This document shows, one piece after another, positions 4,001-14,318 of a stretch of DNA of 37,832 nt. Source of the stretch: a virus; the IMG/VR virus record IMGVR_UViG_3300030380_002584, positions 6,275-44,106 of that record. One strand, given 5' to 3'. Every line of letters starts with the position of its first letter. The stretch's first letter is position 1. The translations under genes were made by a program, and so were the position numbers. The notes beneath the pieces were generated by a model, which did not search any database, was not told the DNA's origin, and worked only from the letters and a program-made list of their open reading frames with translations.

Positions 4001-5912
4001 AAAACTTTGTTATGCAGCAGGTTGTCATAGACCATTACCTCCAAAAGCAAAAAAATACTGTAGTAAACGTTGTTACAACAGGATTAATATGCAAAAAAAA
4101 CGTGCTAGAAAAGCAGGTAAAGAATGGTCACAACAAGATGATGTACTTGATATACCTAGCAAAAAAACTAATGTACAGTCACGTAGAGGTCAAGTCTATA
4201 ACGACATTGTAGAATCAGGTTTAGCTGCAGATATACATACAGAAAAAATTACAATAACAGAAGTAGCAGAAGTATTAGGAACTACACAAGGTGCAGTATC
4301 TATGGCGTACTCTGCATACGTAGAAGATTTAAAAACAAAAGCAGAACAAGATGAGTGGTCATTACCACAAGTAGCAGAAAAAACATTAGTAGATTTTGAT
4401 GATTTTAGACAAAGATATTTTCAGACAGAACAAGGTGTAGCATACGAAACACCTGAATTTCACAAACAGTGGATAGAACAGATTATGGATGCTATAGAGA
4501 ATGGTGGACAGCACATGATATTGTCACCACCTAGACATGGCAAAACAGATTTGTTAATACATTTTGCTGTGTGGCTTATTTGTAAAAATCCTAACATACG
4601 TATCTTGTGGGTTGGTGGTAACGAAGAGATTGCAAAAAATGCATTAGGTTCTGTACTTGACCAATTAGAAAGTAACGAATTACTTATAGAAGAGATATGT
4701 GGACCTGGTGCAAAATTTAAACCTACATCACGTACAGGTAAGTCTTGGTCACAAAATGGTTTTACTGTAGGCACTAGAACAGTTACAGGTATTAAGTCAC
4801 CAACAATGGTCGGTATTGGTCGTGGTGGTAAGATACTTTCTCGTGACTGTGACATAATTATTGCTGATGACATTGAGGACCACAACTCTACTATGCAACC
4901 ATCATCAAGAGAAAACACAAGAAGTTGGTGGACAACAACATTGTCTAGTCGTAAAGAGGAACACACAGCTATGGTGGTTATTGGTTCTAGGCAACATTAT
5001 GATGATTTATATTCACATTTACTAGATAACGAATCTTGGACTACAACAGTAGAAGAGGCACACGATACAGCTTGTAACTTACCTGATTGGAACGAAGATG
5101 ACCATGTAGATTGTATGCTTTGGTCAGGTAAACGTACATACAAATGGTTAATGGATAGAAAACGTGCAGCAGAAACTACAGGTGGTAGAGCTATATACGA
5201 AATGGTTTATCTAAACGTTGCTATGCCTGATGGACTTGCATTGTTTGACAGAGTAGAGATAGAAACTTGTCGTGACCAAAAACGTGATATAGGACACATA
5301 CCACATGGTACAAGATTGATTGCAGGATTAGACCCTGCATCTACAGGTTATCAAGCAGCATTTTTATGGGCATATGAACCTGTAGAAAATAAATTACATA
5401 TGGTAGATATGAATAACAGTTTAGGTGGTGGTATACCACAAGCATTAGAAATAATAAAAGAATGGTGGATGAAGTATAACTTGTCACACTGGGTTATAGA
5501 AGAAAATGGTTTTCAAAAAGCAATACGACAAGATAAATCTATTAGAGAGTTTGCATCAGGACATGGTATATTTTTAGAAGGACACGAAACATTTAAAAAC
5601 AAGTTTGACCCTATGTATGGTGTTACAGCTATGCGACCAATGTTTCAAGAACAAAATATTTCTTTGCCATATCTTAGCTTTGAGGCACAAGAGAAGGTAA
5701 ACTTATATACAAGTCAGTTGGTGTATTTTAGTTCTGCTAAAAATAAAAGCAAGAGCGTAGGCACAAAAACTGATATAGTTATGGCTAGTTGGTTTCCAAT
5801 GAGAGCCATAAGAAGAATGCAAAAGGAACGTTTTGCAGAGTTAGGGTACGATTATAATCCTAGCTTTGAAGGGTACGAACCTAGTAGTATGGATTTAGAT
5901 AATTGGAGTTAA
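3984..5912 (+). CDS. terL: terminase large subunit with N-terminal zinc finger and HTH
   Basis: A 642-residue ATP-driven DNA-packaging motor. Seen: a four-Cys finger at the N-terminus (C9, C14, C26, C30); an HTH-like segment at about 85-110 (ITEVAEVLGTTQGAVSMAY); the Walker A-type motif PPRHGKT ending at K187-T188; Walker B DIIIADD (290-296) with Glu298; and an RNase-H-like nuclease with D450 (AGLDPAS), E506/E507 (VIEEN) and D597 (KTDIVMAS). Usual large subunits are about 450-550 residues, so about 130 extra residues sit at the front. No separate small subunit is seen nearby, and the HTH resembles what small subunits use to bind pac/cos, suggesting a fusion. The ATG at 3984 is preferred to the adjacent GTG at 3981. 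The portal follows without a gap. Confidence 0.93.
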   Translation: MATTNKKLCYAAGCHRPLPPKAKKYCSKRCYNRINMQKKRARKAGKEWSQQDDVLDIPSKKTNVQSRRGQVYNDIVESGLAADIHTEKITITEVAEVLGTTQGAVSMAYSAYVEDLKTKAEQDEWSLPQVAEKTLVDFDDFRQRYFQTEQGVAYETPEFHKQWIEQIMDAIENGGQHMILSPPRHGKTDLLIHFAVWLICKNPNIRILWVGGNEEIAKNALGSVLDQLESNELLIEEICGPGAKFKPTSRTGKSWSQNGFTVGTRTVTGIKSPTMVGIGRGGKILSRDCDIIIADDIEDHNSTMQPSSRENTRSWWTTTLSSRKEEHTAMVVIGSRQHYDDLYSHLLDNESWTTTVEEAHDTACNLPDWNEDDHVDCMLWSGKRTYKWLMDRKRAAETTGGRAIYEMVYLNVAMPDGLALFDRVEIETCRDQKRDIGHIPHGTRLIAGLDPASTGYQAAFLWAYEPVENKLHMVDMNNSLGGGIPQALEIIKEWWMKYNLSHWVIEENGFQKAIRQDKSIREFASGHGIFLEGHETFKNKFDPMYGVTAMRPMFQEQNISLPYLSFEAQEKVNLYTSQLVYFSSAKNKSKSVGTKTDIVMASWFPMRAIRRMQKERFAELGYDYNPSFEGYEPSSMDLDNWS

Positions 5913-7694
5913 ATGCCTTTAGATAGCAAAAAGTTATATGACAAGATAGATTACCTAAGAGTAATTAATCAAGAACAAATGATTGATAGGTCTAGGATTC
6001 GTGACATTATGAATGGTGGTGAAGCTGCAGTAAAAGCACTTCTTGGTAATTCAGTTAATGTAGAGTATCACGAACTACCTGCACCTAACTTATTTTTAAC
6101 AGCACTAGAAAGATTTGCACAAAAATTAGGTAGAAGTCCTGATTTAAAAATAGATATTATAAATGAAAAAGATAGCGAAAGAGCTAGAAAAAAATCAGAA
6201 AAAATTGAACGTATTGTTACTTCATACGACAAGTTTCAAAAATTACATATGCAGTTACCACAAGCTGCAAGATGGTTACCTGGTTATGGTTTTATAGCAT
6301 GGACTATAGGACATAAAAAAGATAAAGATGGTAATCCATATCCCTATGCTGAATTACAAGACCCATTTAGTTGTTACCCTGGAATATTTGGTAATGACCA
6401 ACAACCACAAGAATTAGCAATAATTCGTAGAGTGCCACATACAATATTGGCAGAACAATATCCTGAAGCTAAACAGTACATATTTGCACAAGAAGAAAAT
6501 AATGATGGTTTTCAAAACCCATATTCTGCACTTTTAGATAGCACAGATAGAGCAGGAGGATGGGCTAACTCTACAGGACATGGCAAAGTTGTAGTTGAGT
6601 ATAGAGATATAGAAGGAACTTATGTATTCCTACCTGAAAATAAAAAGATAATAGATTTTATGCCTAACGTATTAAAATCAGGACCTTGTTTTGTTGTAGC
6701 TAAAAGATATGCGTTTGACCAAATGCAATCACAATTTCAACATATTACAGGTCTTATGGCAAATATGGCAAAGATAAACATACTTGGAACTATTGCCATG
6801 GAAGATGCAGTATTTACAGAAACAAACATTGTTGGTGAGATAGAGTCAGGAAAATATAGAAAAGGCAGATTTGCTGTAAACTATTTAACACCTGGTTCGC
6901 AAGTGTCTAAGCCAGTCAATAATCTACCATACCAATTATTTCAACAAGTAGATAGACTTGAAAGACACCTGCGACTTGGTGCTGCTTATCCTGTGTCTGA
7001 TGATGGACAATCTCCTAATTCTTTTGTTACTGGTAGAGGATTAGAAGAACTAGGACAATCTGCATCACTTCATGTAAGAGAATATCAAACAGTCCTTAAA
7101 GAAGCATTACAAGAGATAGATGCTAAAAGATTAGAATATGATGAAGTAATGTTTCCTAGTTTACGTAAACCTATAGCAGGTAGGCACAAAGGAACATCTT
7201 ACAAAGAATCTTATACACCATCATCTGACATATCAGAAGTTTATGAAACAAGAAGAGTGTATGGCGTAATGGCAGGTTTTGATGAGCCACAAAAAATTAT
7301 TACAGGGTTGCAATTAAAACAACAAGGCATTATTGATACACAGACATTACAAGAAAACATGGATGGATTAGATAACATTACTAAAATACAACAACGTATA
7401 AATGCAGAAAAAGCAGAAACAGTATTGTTTGAATCTCTTATGTCACAAGCTGCACAAGGTAATCCTAAAGCAACTATTGCTGCTATAGAGATAAGAAAAA
7501 ATCCACAAAAAATGTCAGAGATATTAGATAAGTTTTATACAGCAGAAGGTGAAGAACCTAGCGAAGAAGAACTAGCACTATTAGGACAAGGTGGACCACA
7601 AATACCTACAGGTCCAGGTGGTGGATTACCAGGAATAGACCAAGTGTTAGGTGCATTAGGTCAAGGACCACCACAAGGAGGACCAGTTGCCTGA
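5913..7694 (+). CDS. portal protein
   Basis: A 593-residue protein that would form the dodecameric ring through which DNA is packaged and ejected. The evidence is position (abutting the terminase), length and the typical composition: an alpha-helical N-terminus, a central region with LERFAQKLG and later LGAAYPVSDDGQS, then a long helix-rich stretch with VREYQTVLKEALQEID and EVMFPSLRK. The C-terminal tail is acidic, then Gly/Pro/Gln-rich (PTGPGGGLPGI), presumably disordered. Sequence alone does not identify the Pfam portal family, but no other gene here can be the portal. The last codons carry an AAGGAGG ribosome-binding site for the next gene. Confidence 0.85.
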   Translation: MPLDSKKLYDKIDYLRVINQEQMIDRSRIRDIMNGGEAAVKALLGNSVNVEYHELPAPNLFLTALERFAQKLGRSPDLKIDIINEKDSERARKKSEKIERIVTSYDKFQKLHMQLPQAARWLPGYGFIAWTIGHKKDKDGNPYPYAELQDPFSCYPGIFGNDQQPQELAIIRRVPHTILAEQYPEAKQYIFAQEENNDGFQNPYSALLDSTDRAGGWANSTGHGKVVVEYRDIEGTYVFLPENKKIIDFMPNVLKSGPCFVVAKRYAFDQMQSQFQHITGLMANMAKINILGTIAMEDAVFTETNIVGEIESGKYRKGRFAVNYLTPGSQVSKPVNNLPYQLFQQVDRLERHLRLGAAYPVSDDGQSPNSFVTGRGLEELGQSASLHVREYQTVLKEALQEIDAKRLEYDEVMFPSLRKPIAGRHKGTSYKESYTPSSDISEVYETRRVYGVMAGFDEPQKIITGLQLKQQGIIDTQTLQENMDGLDNITKIQQRINAEKAETVLFESLMSQAAQGNPKATIAAIEIRKNPQKMSEILDKFYTAEGEEPSEEELALLGQGGPQIPTGPGGGLPGIDQVLGALGQGPPQGGPVA

Positions 7695-7893
7695 TATAAA
7701 TAAAACATTTTATGACATGATTAATCAAGAAGATTGGTCTGAAGATGTGTTTACAGGTATAGAAGAAGATACAAGTATTGTTATGAAAAACTACATTACT
7801 ATACCTACTCCACATCCACACTTTTTTATAAATTTAACTTTTGAATACGAATACAATCCACAATTAGGAGATGATTTATTTGGCGAAATATAA
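7687..7893 (+). CDS. hypothetical acidic protein, TTG start
   Basis: A 68-residue protein, acidic with aromatic residues (MPDINKTFYDMINQEDW..., later HPHFFINLTFEYEY); not recognised. The TTG at 7687 is chosen because a perfect AAGGAGG lies 5 nt upstream (7675-7681), inside the end of the portal gene, and the genes overlap by 8 nt. The only ATG near the N-terminus (7717) has no such site. It overlaps the next gene's start by 14 nt. Possibly a virion assembly factor, by position only. Confidence 0.65.
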   Translation: MPDINKTFYDMINQEDWSEDVFTGIEEDTSIVMKNYITIPTPHPHFFINLTFEYEYNPQLGDDLFGEI

Positions 7894-8284
7894 CAGAGGT
7901 AGAAAAAGTAAAGAGTTACAAGAAGCAACTGACCTAACACAAGGTGGTGCATTTGCTGACATTGTTGCACCTCCACGTAAAGAAGGCGACCCAACAGGAC
8001 AAACAACAATGTTAGAAGAACAAGCAGGTGCTATTAGTCCTATGCAAGGAACAGGACCTTCTGCACCCACACCACAACAAATGCCTATGTCACCTATGAA
8101 TATTGCAGCACCTACAAGTAAACCTTTTGAACCTGTTACATCAGGAATACCATTAGGTTTAGGAGATAATGGTCCTGCACCTATACAGACAGATACAGTT
8201 GCTAATATTTTTAAAGCAGCTAAAAGGGTTTTACCTGACCCAATATGGGATGAGTTACTAGAAGCAGATATAGATATAGGTTAG
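7880..8284 (+). CDS. hypothetical Pro/Gln-rich protein after the portal
   Basis: A 134-residue protein when started at TTG 7880 (MAKYNRGRKSKELQEATD...). The TTG is preferred because AGGAG at 7866-7870 is 9 nt before it but touches the in-frame ATG at 7871, too close for use. Residues 1-20 are basic and helical, the middle (about 30-105) is low-complexity Pro/Thr/Gln/Met, and the C-terminus (NIFKAAKRVLPDPIWDELLE) is an amphipathic helix. The build, two short anchors joined by a disordered linker, suggests a small virion or assembly protein. Function unknown. Confidence 0.65.
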   Translation: MAKYNRGRKSKELQEATDLTQGGAFADIVAPPRKEGDPTGQTTMLEEQAGAISPMQGTGPSAPTPQQMPMSPMNIAAPTSKPFEPVTSGIPLGLGDNGPAPIQTDTVANIFKAAKRVLPDPIWDELLEADIDIG

Positions 8285-8285
8285 T

Positions 8286-11200
8286 ATGGGATTACGACCT
8301 AATTTTTTTGTACCTTCAGATGCTAAAGAAGGACTAGCTGAAAAAACCAGTAGAAATTTAAGTGAAGTATCACAATACGAAAGAGCTATTACACCTGACT
8401 TAGCAGAAGCTATGCGTGATATGGCTTACTCATATCCATCTATGGATAAAAGACTTGTAGCTTATTTACCTATGATGGGATTAAAAGCAGATGATGAAGA
8501 TACTTTAAAAATAGCACAAACACAACAACGTGCTATGGAAAAAAAACAACGTGTAAAAGTTAATACACAAGTTAATCCATTTAAACGTGGCACACAATTA
8601 TCTTTTTTAGCTATGGATTCTGCATTTCAAAATATATCAAGAAACTTTAAATCATCAGTTGTTGCTGCACAACAAACAGATACACCACTTACTAAAGCAG
8701 TATTAGGCAACACATTAGCAGGATTAGTGCCAGGAGATGCATTAACAGAATCTATACGTAAATCTACATTGGGTAAAGAATTTAATGAGAAATATAGTGC
8801 AACTAAACAAGCATATGGAGAAAACGAATTTAATCGTGCTATAAACGAAATACAAGCAGGTAGACCACTTAACTTAGGTGTTGGTCTTTTACCTAATTCA
8901 ATAAAACTAGAAGATACAGATGTCTATAGTAAACAGATTAAATTAGGTAAATCACCAACAGAAGCGTATGAAATTGCTGCACAAACTTATGGTAGACCAG
9001 TAACTGAAGAGTTTGAAAGAGATGAGTACCAAAATACATACACAACAAAAACAGGTGAAAGAATACCTATATCCCCTGGTCGTATTGTCGCAGCACAGTT
9101 TTCACAAGAAGGTGATTTATCATATGCATTAGCATCAACAATTATTGATGGTGCATTTAGATTAGGTGCAGACCCAATTAACTTATTACTTGGTTATGGT
9201 GGTGCTGCTAAGACTGCAGGTAGAAAAATTGTATCAAAGGCAGAAGTTGCACAATATGTAGATGATGCTGAATTTATGACTAGAGCATTACGTACATTTA
9301 AACCTACTAAAGCAGGTGCAGAAGCTAGAAGAATGACATTTGGTAAAACTGCAGAACAAGTTATGGATTCTAAATGGGGAGATAAATTTGTAGAAGCATT
9401 AACAGTAAACGAATCTGTATCAAGATTAAAAGATATACCTGCATTAGGTAAAGTAGACCCTAAAGTATTGAACTTACTTGCACAAGTTAAAAACAAAGAC
9501 AGTATGCGTGAAATAGTTATGTCGTTGTTAAAACATGGTGATTTGTCTGATTTAATGATTGCACCTTATTCAGGTTCTTTTGTTGGTCAAGAAATAGCAC
9601 AAGCTGCTATGCAAACGCCATTAACTAAATTACCAATGCGACAATCAGTTGTTGCAGATATGGCTAATGAGTTAGCTAAAAAGTTTGCAGGTCAATCTAT
9701 AGATATTGCACCACTTAGAAATACAATAGGTGCATTACTTGGTAAAGCTAAGGATGACCCATTTAGAGGTGTTGTTGGTATTGGTGGTGCGTTAAAAAAT
9801 GCTATACCACAACGTGTTAAAAGATTGTTTGATTTAGCACCTAGTAGATTTGCTGCAGTTAATTACATTGGTGAAACTATAGAAAACATTGATGGCATAA
9901 TGATTACATTAGGTGAAACACAAAAAACTAGAGATTTTTATATACGCGAATTATTAGAAGCTAGAAATCAAGATGACATTGTACGTATTGTTAGAACAAT
10001 GAACAAGCGTATAGAAGCAAAAGTTATTAAAGATAATCCTGATTTACAAGGTGAAGAGGATTTAGTCAAAGGTGTTATGGATTTTGTCAATAACGAAATT
10101 GCAGAAAAAAGAAAGTATTTGTATGACAGTGATGGACAACCATTATCTTTTCCTGGAACTAAATTTAAGTTTAGACCTGACAGAGTAGATGAAGAGGGAA
10201 ACATACTAGAAGCTACAGAGATAGCAGTTCCTACAGCGTTTTCTATAGGACAGTTTTCAGATAACTTTGTACCTCTTATTGATTACAAAGAATTAGGTAG
10301 GTCATTAACATCTTTTAGAAGAATAGTAGGTCCTAATAGAAGTGGTCTAAGAAAATTAATATCTACTACTTGGGGTCAAAAAAATTACAAGTTAACAGAA
10401 AAAATATTAGAAAATGCAAAGATACCTACTAGAGGTATAAAGAAAAACTTACGTAGTGGTAAAACTACATTAGCACCTACTGGTTGGATAGATTATATAT
10501 ATTCTGATTACATAATGCAACGTGCATTAAAACCATCATGGATGTTAAGGTTTGCTTTGACATTACGTGTGCCACCTGAAGAAGCTGTACGTATTGGTAT
10601 GTATGGTGGTCCTAATGTGTTTACACATCCATTGTTATTAGCATCTATGAAAACTAATGGCATATTTAAAAACAGTCCTACAAACATACAACTTGTTGAT
10701 AGTTTAGGAGAACAGTTATTTTCTACAAGTATTGCTGCAGACCAAATAGATAGTGTTGCAGAAACTATTGGTAATGTAGATATGCAAAAAGCACTACAAA
10801 CAATTAAGTATGATGACATACAACAAATAATGAAAGTGTTACGACTTAACACAAATGCATCAGGACAAGTAGGAGATTCGTTTATACAAAATGCTATTGA
10901 TGGTGGTAATGCTACTGACTTTGCATTTGATGAAATTAAAGGGCAGTTAAAACAACTTAAAACACAAAAAGTTAAACCAGTTGGTAATCTTGGTAATTCA
11001 CTAGAATTGCGTGACACAGATACATTTCCTCTAATAAGACCTTTTGCTAATTTATCTGATATCAAAAAAAACATATCTGTAATACCTAATAAAAAATACA
11101 AACAAATAGTTGAGGTAGAAACTAATGCAGAAATAGCACAAGCAATACAAAACTATGCAAATAATCCATCTATACAAATGCAACTTAAAAAATTAAATCA

Positions 11201-14200
11201 TGGATTGTCTATACAAGTAAAAGACAATTCTGTAATACTTGATGTTACTGTACAACTAGACAGTGGTAGCACAGCAGCAGAAGCAGATACAGCATTAAAA
11301 AATGCATTAAGTATTGCTGTTAAATCACATCAACCAAAAATATATTTAAGAGAAGATGCATTTAATTTATTACCTGATAGTAACCCTATAAAAAACAGTG
11401 CTAGGTATATAGAAGATGGTGGATTATTTGAAATATCTGTATATGCACAACCTGACCCACGTATAGATAATGTTGATATTAACTCACCTGTAATAAAAGA
11501 AGTAATGGAATATTTGTTTGATAGTAATTTTCAAACAGCTAAAAAAATAATTAATAAAAAAGGTGGATATGCACAAGCTGCACCTTCAGGTACATTCTTA
11601 AACACTACACCTGAATACATAACAACTATGTCAGAACAGTCATTGTTAAAAGCATTAAAACCACAAGGTAGACAATTAAACGCAGCAGAAGATTTTTACA
11701 TTATGGTAGATAAGTTTGAAGCTGATGGAACAATAAATCCTAGATATTGGCGTGGTTGGATTCACGATATGCTACAAAAAGCTAATGACCCTTTGTATGT
11801 TGTAGTTGCTAGAGATGGTGCAGACAAAGCATTAGATTACTTTACTAACACAACACAAGGTAAAAAATACATAGATGAACTTATACGTAGAAGTGATGAC
11901 CCTGATGTACGTGCAGTAATACAGGATAAAGACCAATTATTAAAATATCTTAAAACTGCAGAGTATGAAGTAGGTAGATTACAAGGCAATCCAAGTATGA
12001 GTATAAGTCGTAATGGACAAGCTATAACAGAACAACAAGCTAGAGATATGATGAGAACTGCAGATGGTTCATTTAACTTTCCTGATTACAGTGTAGATTT
12101 ATCTATGGGTGCTAAAAAAGTTAGAGAGTTTATTGCTAATGGTGGCTTTGTAGATGGTGAAGATTGGTTAGAGTTATCACAAAAATATTCTGTATTGTCT
12201 AGCAAGACTAATAAATTCTTTGATGATTATTACAACAAAATAAAAGAAGTTTTTGATGAAGATATAGTAAAACTAGATTTAGGACCAAGGCGACAATCAT
12301 TTAATAATAATCCTAATTTAACTACAACAGGACAAATAGCATCAAGTGCTATTAATAGATTTGATGAAGTATTAGGTAATGCATACTCTGCTTTATTAGC
12401 TAGACCTTCTGACTGGTTAAATCGTGACCCAATGTTTAGATGGTCGTTTTACACATTAGCAGAAGATTTGTTGCCATTTATGACAGAAGATGTAAAAAAA
12501 GAATTTGTAGTAGGTGCAAAGACTTGGATTGATGGTAGTGATTTATATAAAAATTTACTTAAAAAATCTGACTTAGCATCTACAGAAAATACTATTACAT
12601 CCTTAGAACAAGCAGAAACATTACTTAAATACAAAGCTATGGAAGAAGTAAAGAACTTATTATATGCTAGTTCTGACAGACACGTGTTATCTGATGTTAT
12701 GGCTTCGTATGTACCATTTCCTGAAATATGGCAAGAGGTTATTAAAACATGGGGTAAATTATTAGTAGACAATCCACAGAAGTTTAATAGAACACGTATT
12801 GCTATTGATAGAGGTAAGGAAGCAAAACCTTGGGACACAGACAATGCATTCTTTACATCTGACCCTGTTACAGGAGAATTGTTATTTAACTATGTAGATG
12901 TTATGCATATGATGACATTTGGTATGACAGCTATACCTGGTGCATTTGGATTTTCACCACTGCAAAAAGGTTTACTAGGAGAAAACTTAGAAGAAGAAGG
13001 TGTAAGAGTAAGACCATATGGTTTCTTAGAAGGACTTAACTTAATATCTGCAAATGGTTTTTCACCAGGTTTTGGACCTATTGTAACATTTCCATTTAAA
13101 GTATTAACTAAAATAGCTACAGTACCAGGATTTTTAAATGATTTTGTATTAGGTAACTTTGAACAACCTGGTGGTGGAGTTAGTTTTATAGATGAATTAC
13201 CTTCATGGTTTAAAGGGTTCTTAAAAGCTGTACCACTTACACAAGAAGCAACAGAAGAAATAAATGCATCTTATTCTAAAACAGTTATGGATTTGTTTAC
13301 GTTGTATTACTACGCAGGTAAGTGGACACCTGATGATGAAGAATCAATAAAGATAGCTATGCAAGAAGCAGAAAAAGCTGCTGCTATGCATTGGTTAGTA
13401 AGAGGTTCTGCACAAGCATCACTTCCTACAGCTATACAACCACGTTACGAAGTTAAGGATAAAAATGGTGCATGGTGGACAGTACAGGTATTAGGTCAAA
13501 AGTATCAACAAATGTTAGAAGCTAATCAGTTTGATTATTACCAAACAACTGAACAATTTATAAATAGATTTGGTATGAACCCTATACCACTTAGACAATC
13601 ATCTACTGTTAAAAAAGGTAGATTCCCTGTCAAAAAAGATTCATATGCATTTTGGCAAAAAAATGAAAACAAAGAACTTATGGAAAGAAAACCATATACA
13701 GCTATATATTTAAGACCTGACAGAGTAGATGATGACTTTTCTCTACCTGCATTTATGGCAGGTGGTGAAGCACTTAATCCTAGTGCATATCAACGTGCTA
13801 CTGTGCAATCATTATTACAGTTTGAGTTAGAAGCATTTAAAGAAGAATTAAAAAATGATAAGTCATTATCTCCAACATCAAGAAAAGAAAGATACTCTTC
13901 ATTTAGAACTAAAAAAGAAGAAGAGTATGGTGTTATATCTTATGGAAGTCTAGGTGATGCTGTAGTACAAGCAGATAAATACCAAATTATATTAGAACTT
14001 AGAGATTGGAAAAACGAACCATTACTTAGAGAATCAACTGCGTTTGAACCTCTACAAAAGTTTTTTAAAGAATATGATAGAGCTATTGATGTCGTACTTA
14101 ATGGTGGTAAGTTTAGAGAAATAGAGATACCTAAAGGTGGTATACCAGGTAAAACTGCTGCTACACTAAGTGGTACATCAGGTAATATTGATTTGATACG

Positions 14201-14318
14201 TGAAGAGCTAGATGCATATGCTAGAGAACTAGCGTTAGAATACGAAGATACTGAATGGATAAGTATATATTTAGGTAGTTTTTGGAAAGAATTAGATAAT
14301 AGAAGGTATTTGAAATGA
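8286..14318 (+). CDS. giant virion protein, probable DNA-ejection/internal protein
   Basis: 2010 residues, the largest gene here; rich in Lys, Asp, Gln and Ala, mostly helical. No RNA-polymerase, protease or hydrolase motif is visible. Two stretches resemble, from memory, very large virion proteins of actinobacterial phages: IGQFSDNFVPLIDYKELGR with LKPSWMLRFALTLRVPPEEA near residues 665-765, and a late hydrophobic Gly/Pro/Phe-rich part (about residues 1550-1650: PYGFLEGLNLIS, GFGPIVTFPFKVL) followed by SWFKGFL. The hydrophobic late region could insert into a membrane. Located in the cassette with wall-active proteins between portal and scaffold, it fits an ejection protein that exits with the DNA, but this is inference. 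Its stop overlaps the next start (ATGA). Confidence 0.7.
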   Translation: MGLRPNFFVPSDAKEGLAEKTSRNLSEVSQYERAITPDLAEAMRDMAYSYPSMDKRLVAYLPMMGLKADDEDTLKIAQTQQRAMEKKQRVKVNTQVNPFKRGTQLSFLAMDSAFQNISRNFKSSVVAAQQTDTPLTKAVLGNTLAGLVPGDALTESIRKSTLGKEFNEKYSATKQAYGENEFNRAINEIQAGRPLNLGVGLLPNSIKLEDTDVYSKQIKLGKSPTEAYEIAAQTYGRPVTEEFERDEYQNTYTTKTGERIPISPGRIVAAQFSQEGDLSYALASTIIDGAFRLGADPINLLLGYGGAAKTAGRKIVSKAEVAQYVDDAEFMTRALRTFKPTKAGAEARRMTFGKTAEQVMDSKWGDKFVEALTVNESVSRLKDIPALGKVDPKVLNLLAQVKNKDSMREIVMSLLKHGDLSDLMIAPYSGSFVGQEIAQAAMQTPLTKLPMRQSVVADMANELAKKFAGQSIDIAPLRNTIGALLGKAKDDPFRGVVGIGGALKNAIPQRVKRLFDLAPSRFAAVNYIGETIENIDGIMITLGETQKTRDFYIRELLEARNQDDIVRIVRTMNKRIEAKVIKDNPDLQGEEDLVKGVMDFVNNEIAEKRKYLYDSDGQPLSFPGTKFKFRPDRVDEEGNILEATEIAVPTAFSIGQFSDNFVPLIDYKELGRSLTSFRRIVGPNRSGLRKLISTTWGQKNYKLTEKILENAKIPTRGIKKNLRSGKTTLAPTGWIDYIYSDYIMQRALKPSWMLRFALTLRVPPEEAVRIGMYGGPNVFTHPLLLASMKTNGIFKNSPTNIQLVDSLGEQLFSTSIAADQIDSVAETIGNVDMQKALQTIKYDDIQQIMKVLRLNTNASGQVGDSFIQNAIDGGNATDFAFDEIKGQLKQLKTQKVKPVGNLGNSLELRDTDTFPLIRPFANLSDIKKNISVIPNKKYKQIVEVETNAEIAQAIQNYANNPSIQMQLKKLNHGLSIQVKDNSVILDVTVQLDSGSTAAEADTALKNALSIAVKSHQPKIYLREDAFNLLPDSNPIKNSARYIEDGGLFEISVYAQPDPRIDNVDINSPVIKEVMEYLFDSNFQTAKKIINKKGGYAQAAPSGTFLNTTPEYITTMSEQSLLKALKPQGRQLNAAEDFYIMVDKFEADGTINPRYWRGWIHDMLQKANDPLYVVVARDGADKALDYFTNTTQGKKYIDELIRRSDDPDVRAVIQDKDQLLKYLKTAEYEVGRLQGNPSMSISRNGQAITEQQARDMMRTADGSFNFPDYSVDLSMGAKKVREFIANGGFVDGEDWLELSQKYSVLSSKTNKFFDDYYNKIKEVFDEDIVKLDLGPRRQSFNNNPNLTTTGQIASSAINRFDEVLGNAYSALLARPSDWLNRDPMFRWSFYTLAEDLLPFMTEDVKKEFVVGAKTWIDGSDLYKNLLKKSDLASTENTITSLEQAETLLKYKAMEEVKNLLYASSDRHVLSDVMASYVPFPEIWQEVIKTWGKLLVDNPQKFNRTRIAIDRGKEAKPWDTDNAFFTSDPVTGELLFNYVDVMHMMTFGMTAIPGAFGFSPLQKGLLGENLEEEGVRVRPYGFLEGLNLISANGFSPGFGPIVTFPFKVLTKIATVPGFLNDFVLGNFEQPGGGVSFIDELPSWFKGFLKAVPLTQEATEEINASYSKTVMDLFTLYYYAGKWTPDDEESIKIAMQEAEKAAAMHWLVRGSAQASLPTAIQPRYEVKDKNGAWWTVQVLGQKYQQMLEANQFDYYQTTEQFINRFGMNPIPLRQSSTVKKGRFPVKKDSYAFWQKNENKELMERKPYTAIYLRPDRVDDDFSLPAFMAGGEALNPSAYQRATVQSLLQFELEAFKEELKNDKSLSPTSRKERYSSFRTKKEEEYGVISYGSLGDAVVQADKYQIILELRDWKNEPLLRESTAFEPLQKFFKEYDRAIDVVLNGGKFREIEIPKGGIPGKTAATLSGTSGNIDLIREELDAYARELALEYEDTEWISIYLGSFWKELDNRRYLK

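Noticed and set aside
7687-7694. Programmed frameshift from the portal gene into the 68-residue frame
   Set aside because: No slippery heptamer is seen, and a perfect AAGGAGG with TTG explains independent initiation.
8286-14318. Virion RNA polymerase (N4-like) in the 2010-residue protein
   Set aside because: None of the T7/N4-type polymerase motifs could be found by eye; the protein is the wrong composition for a polymerase core.
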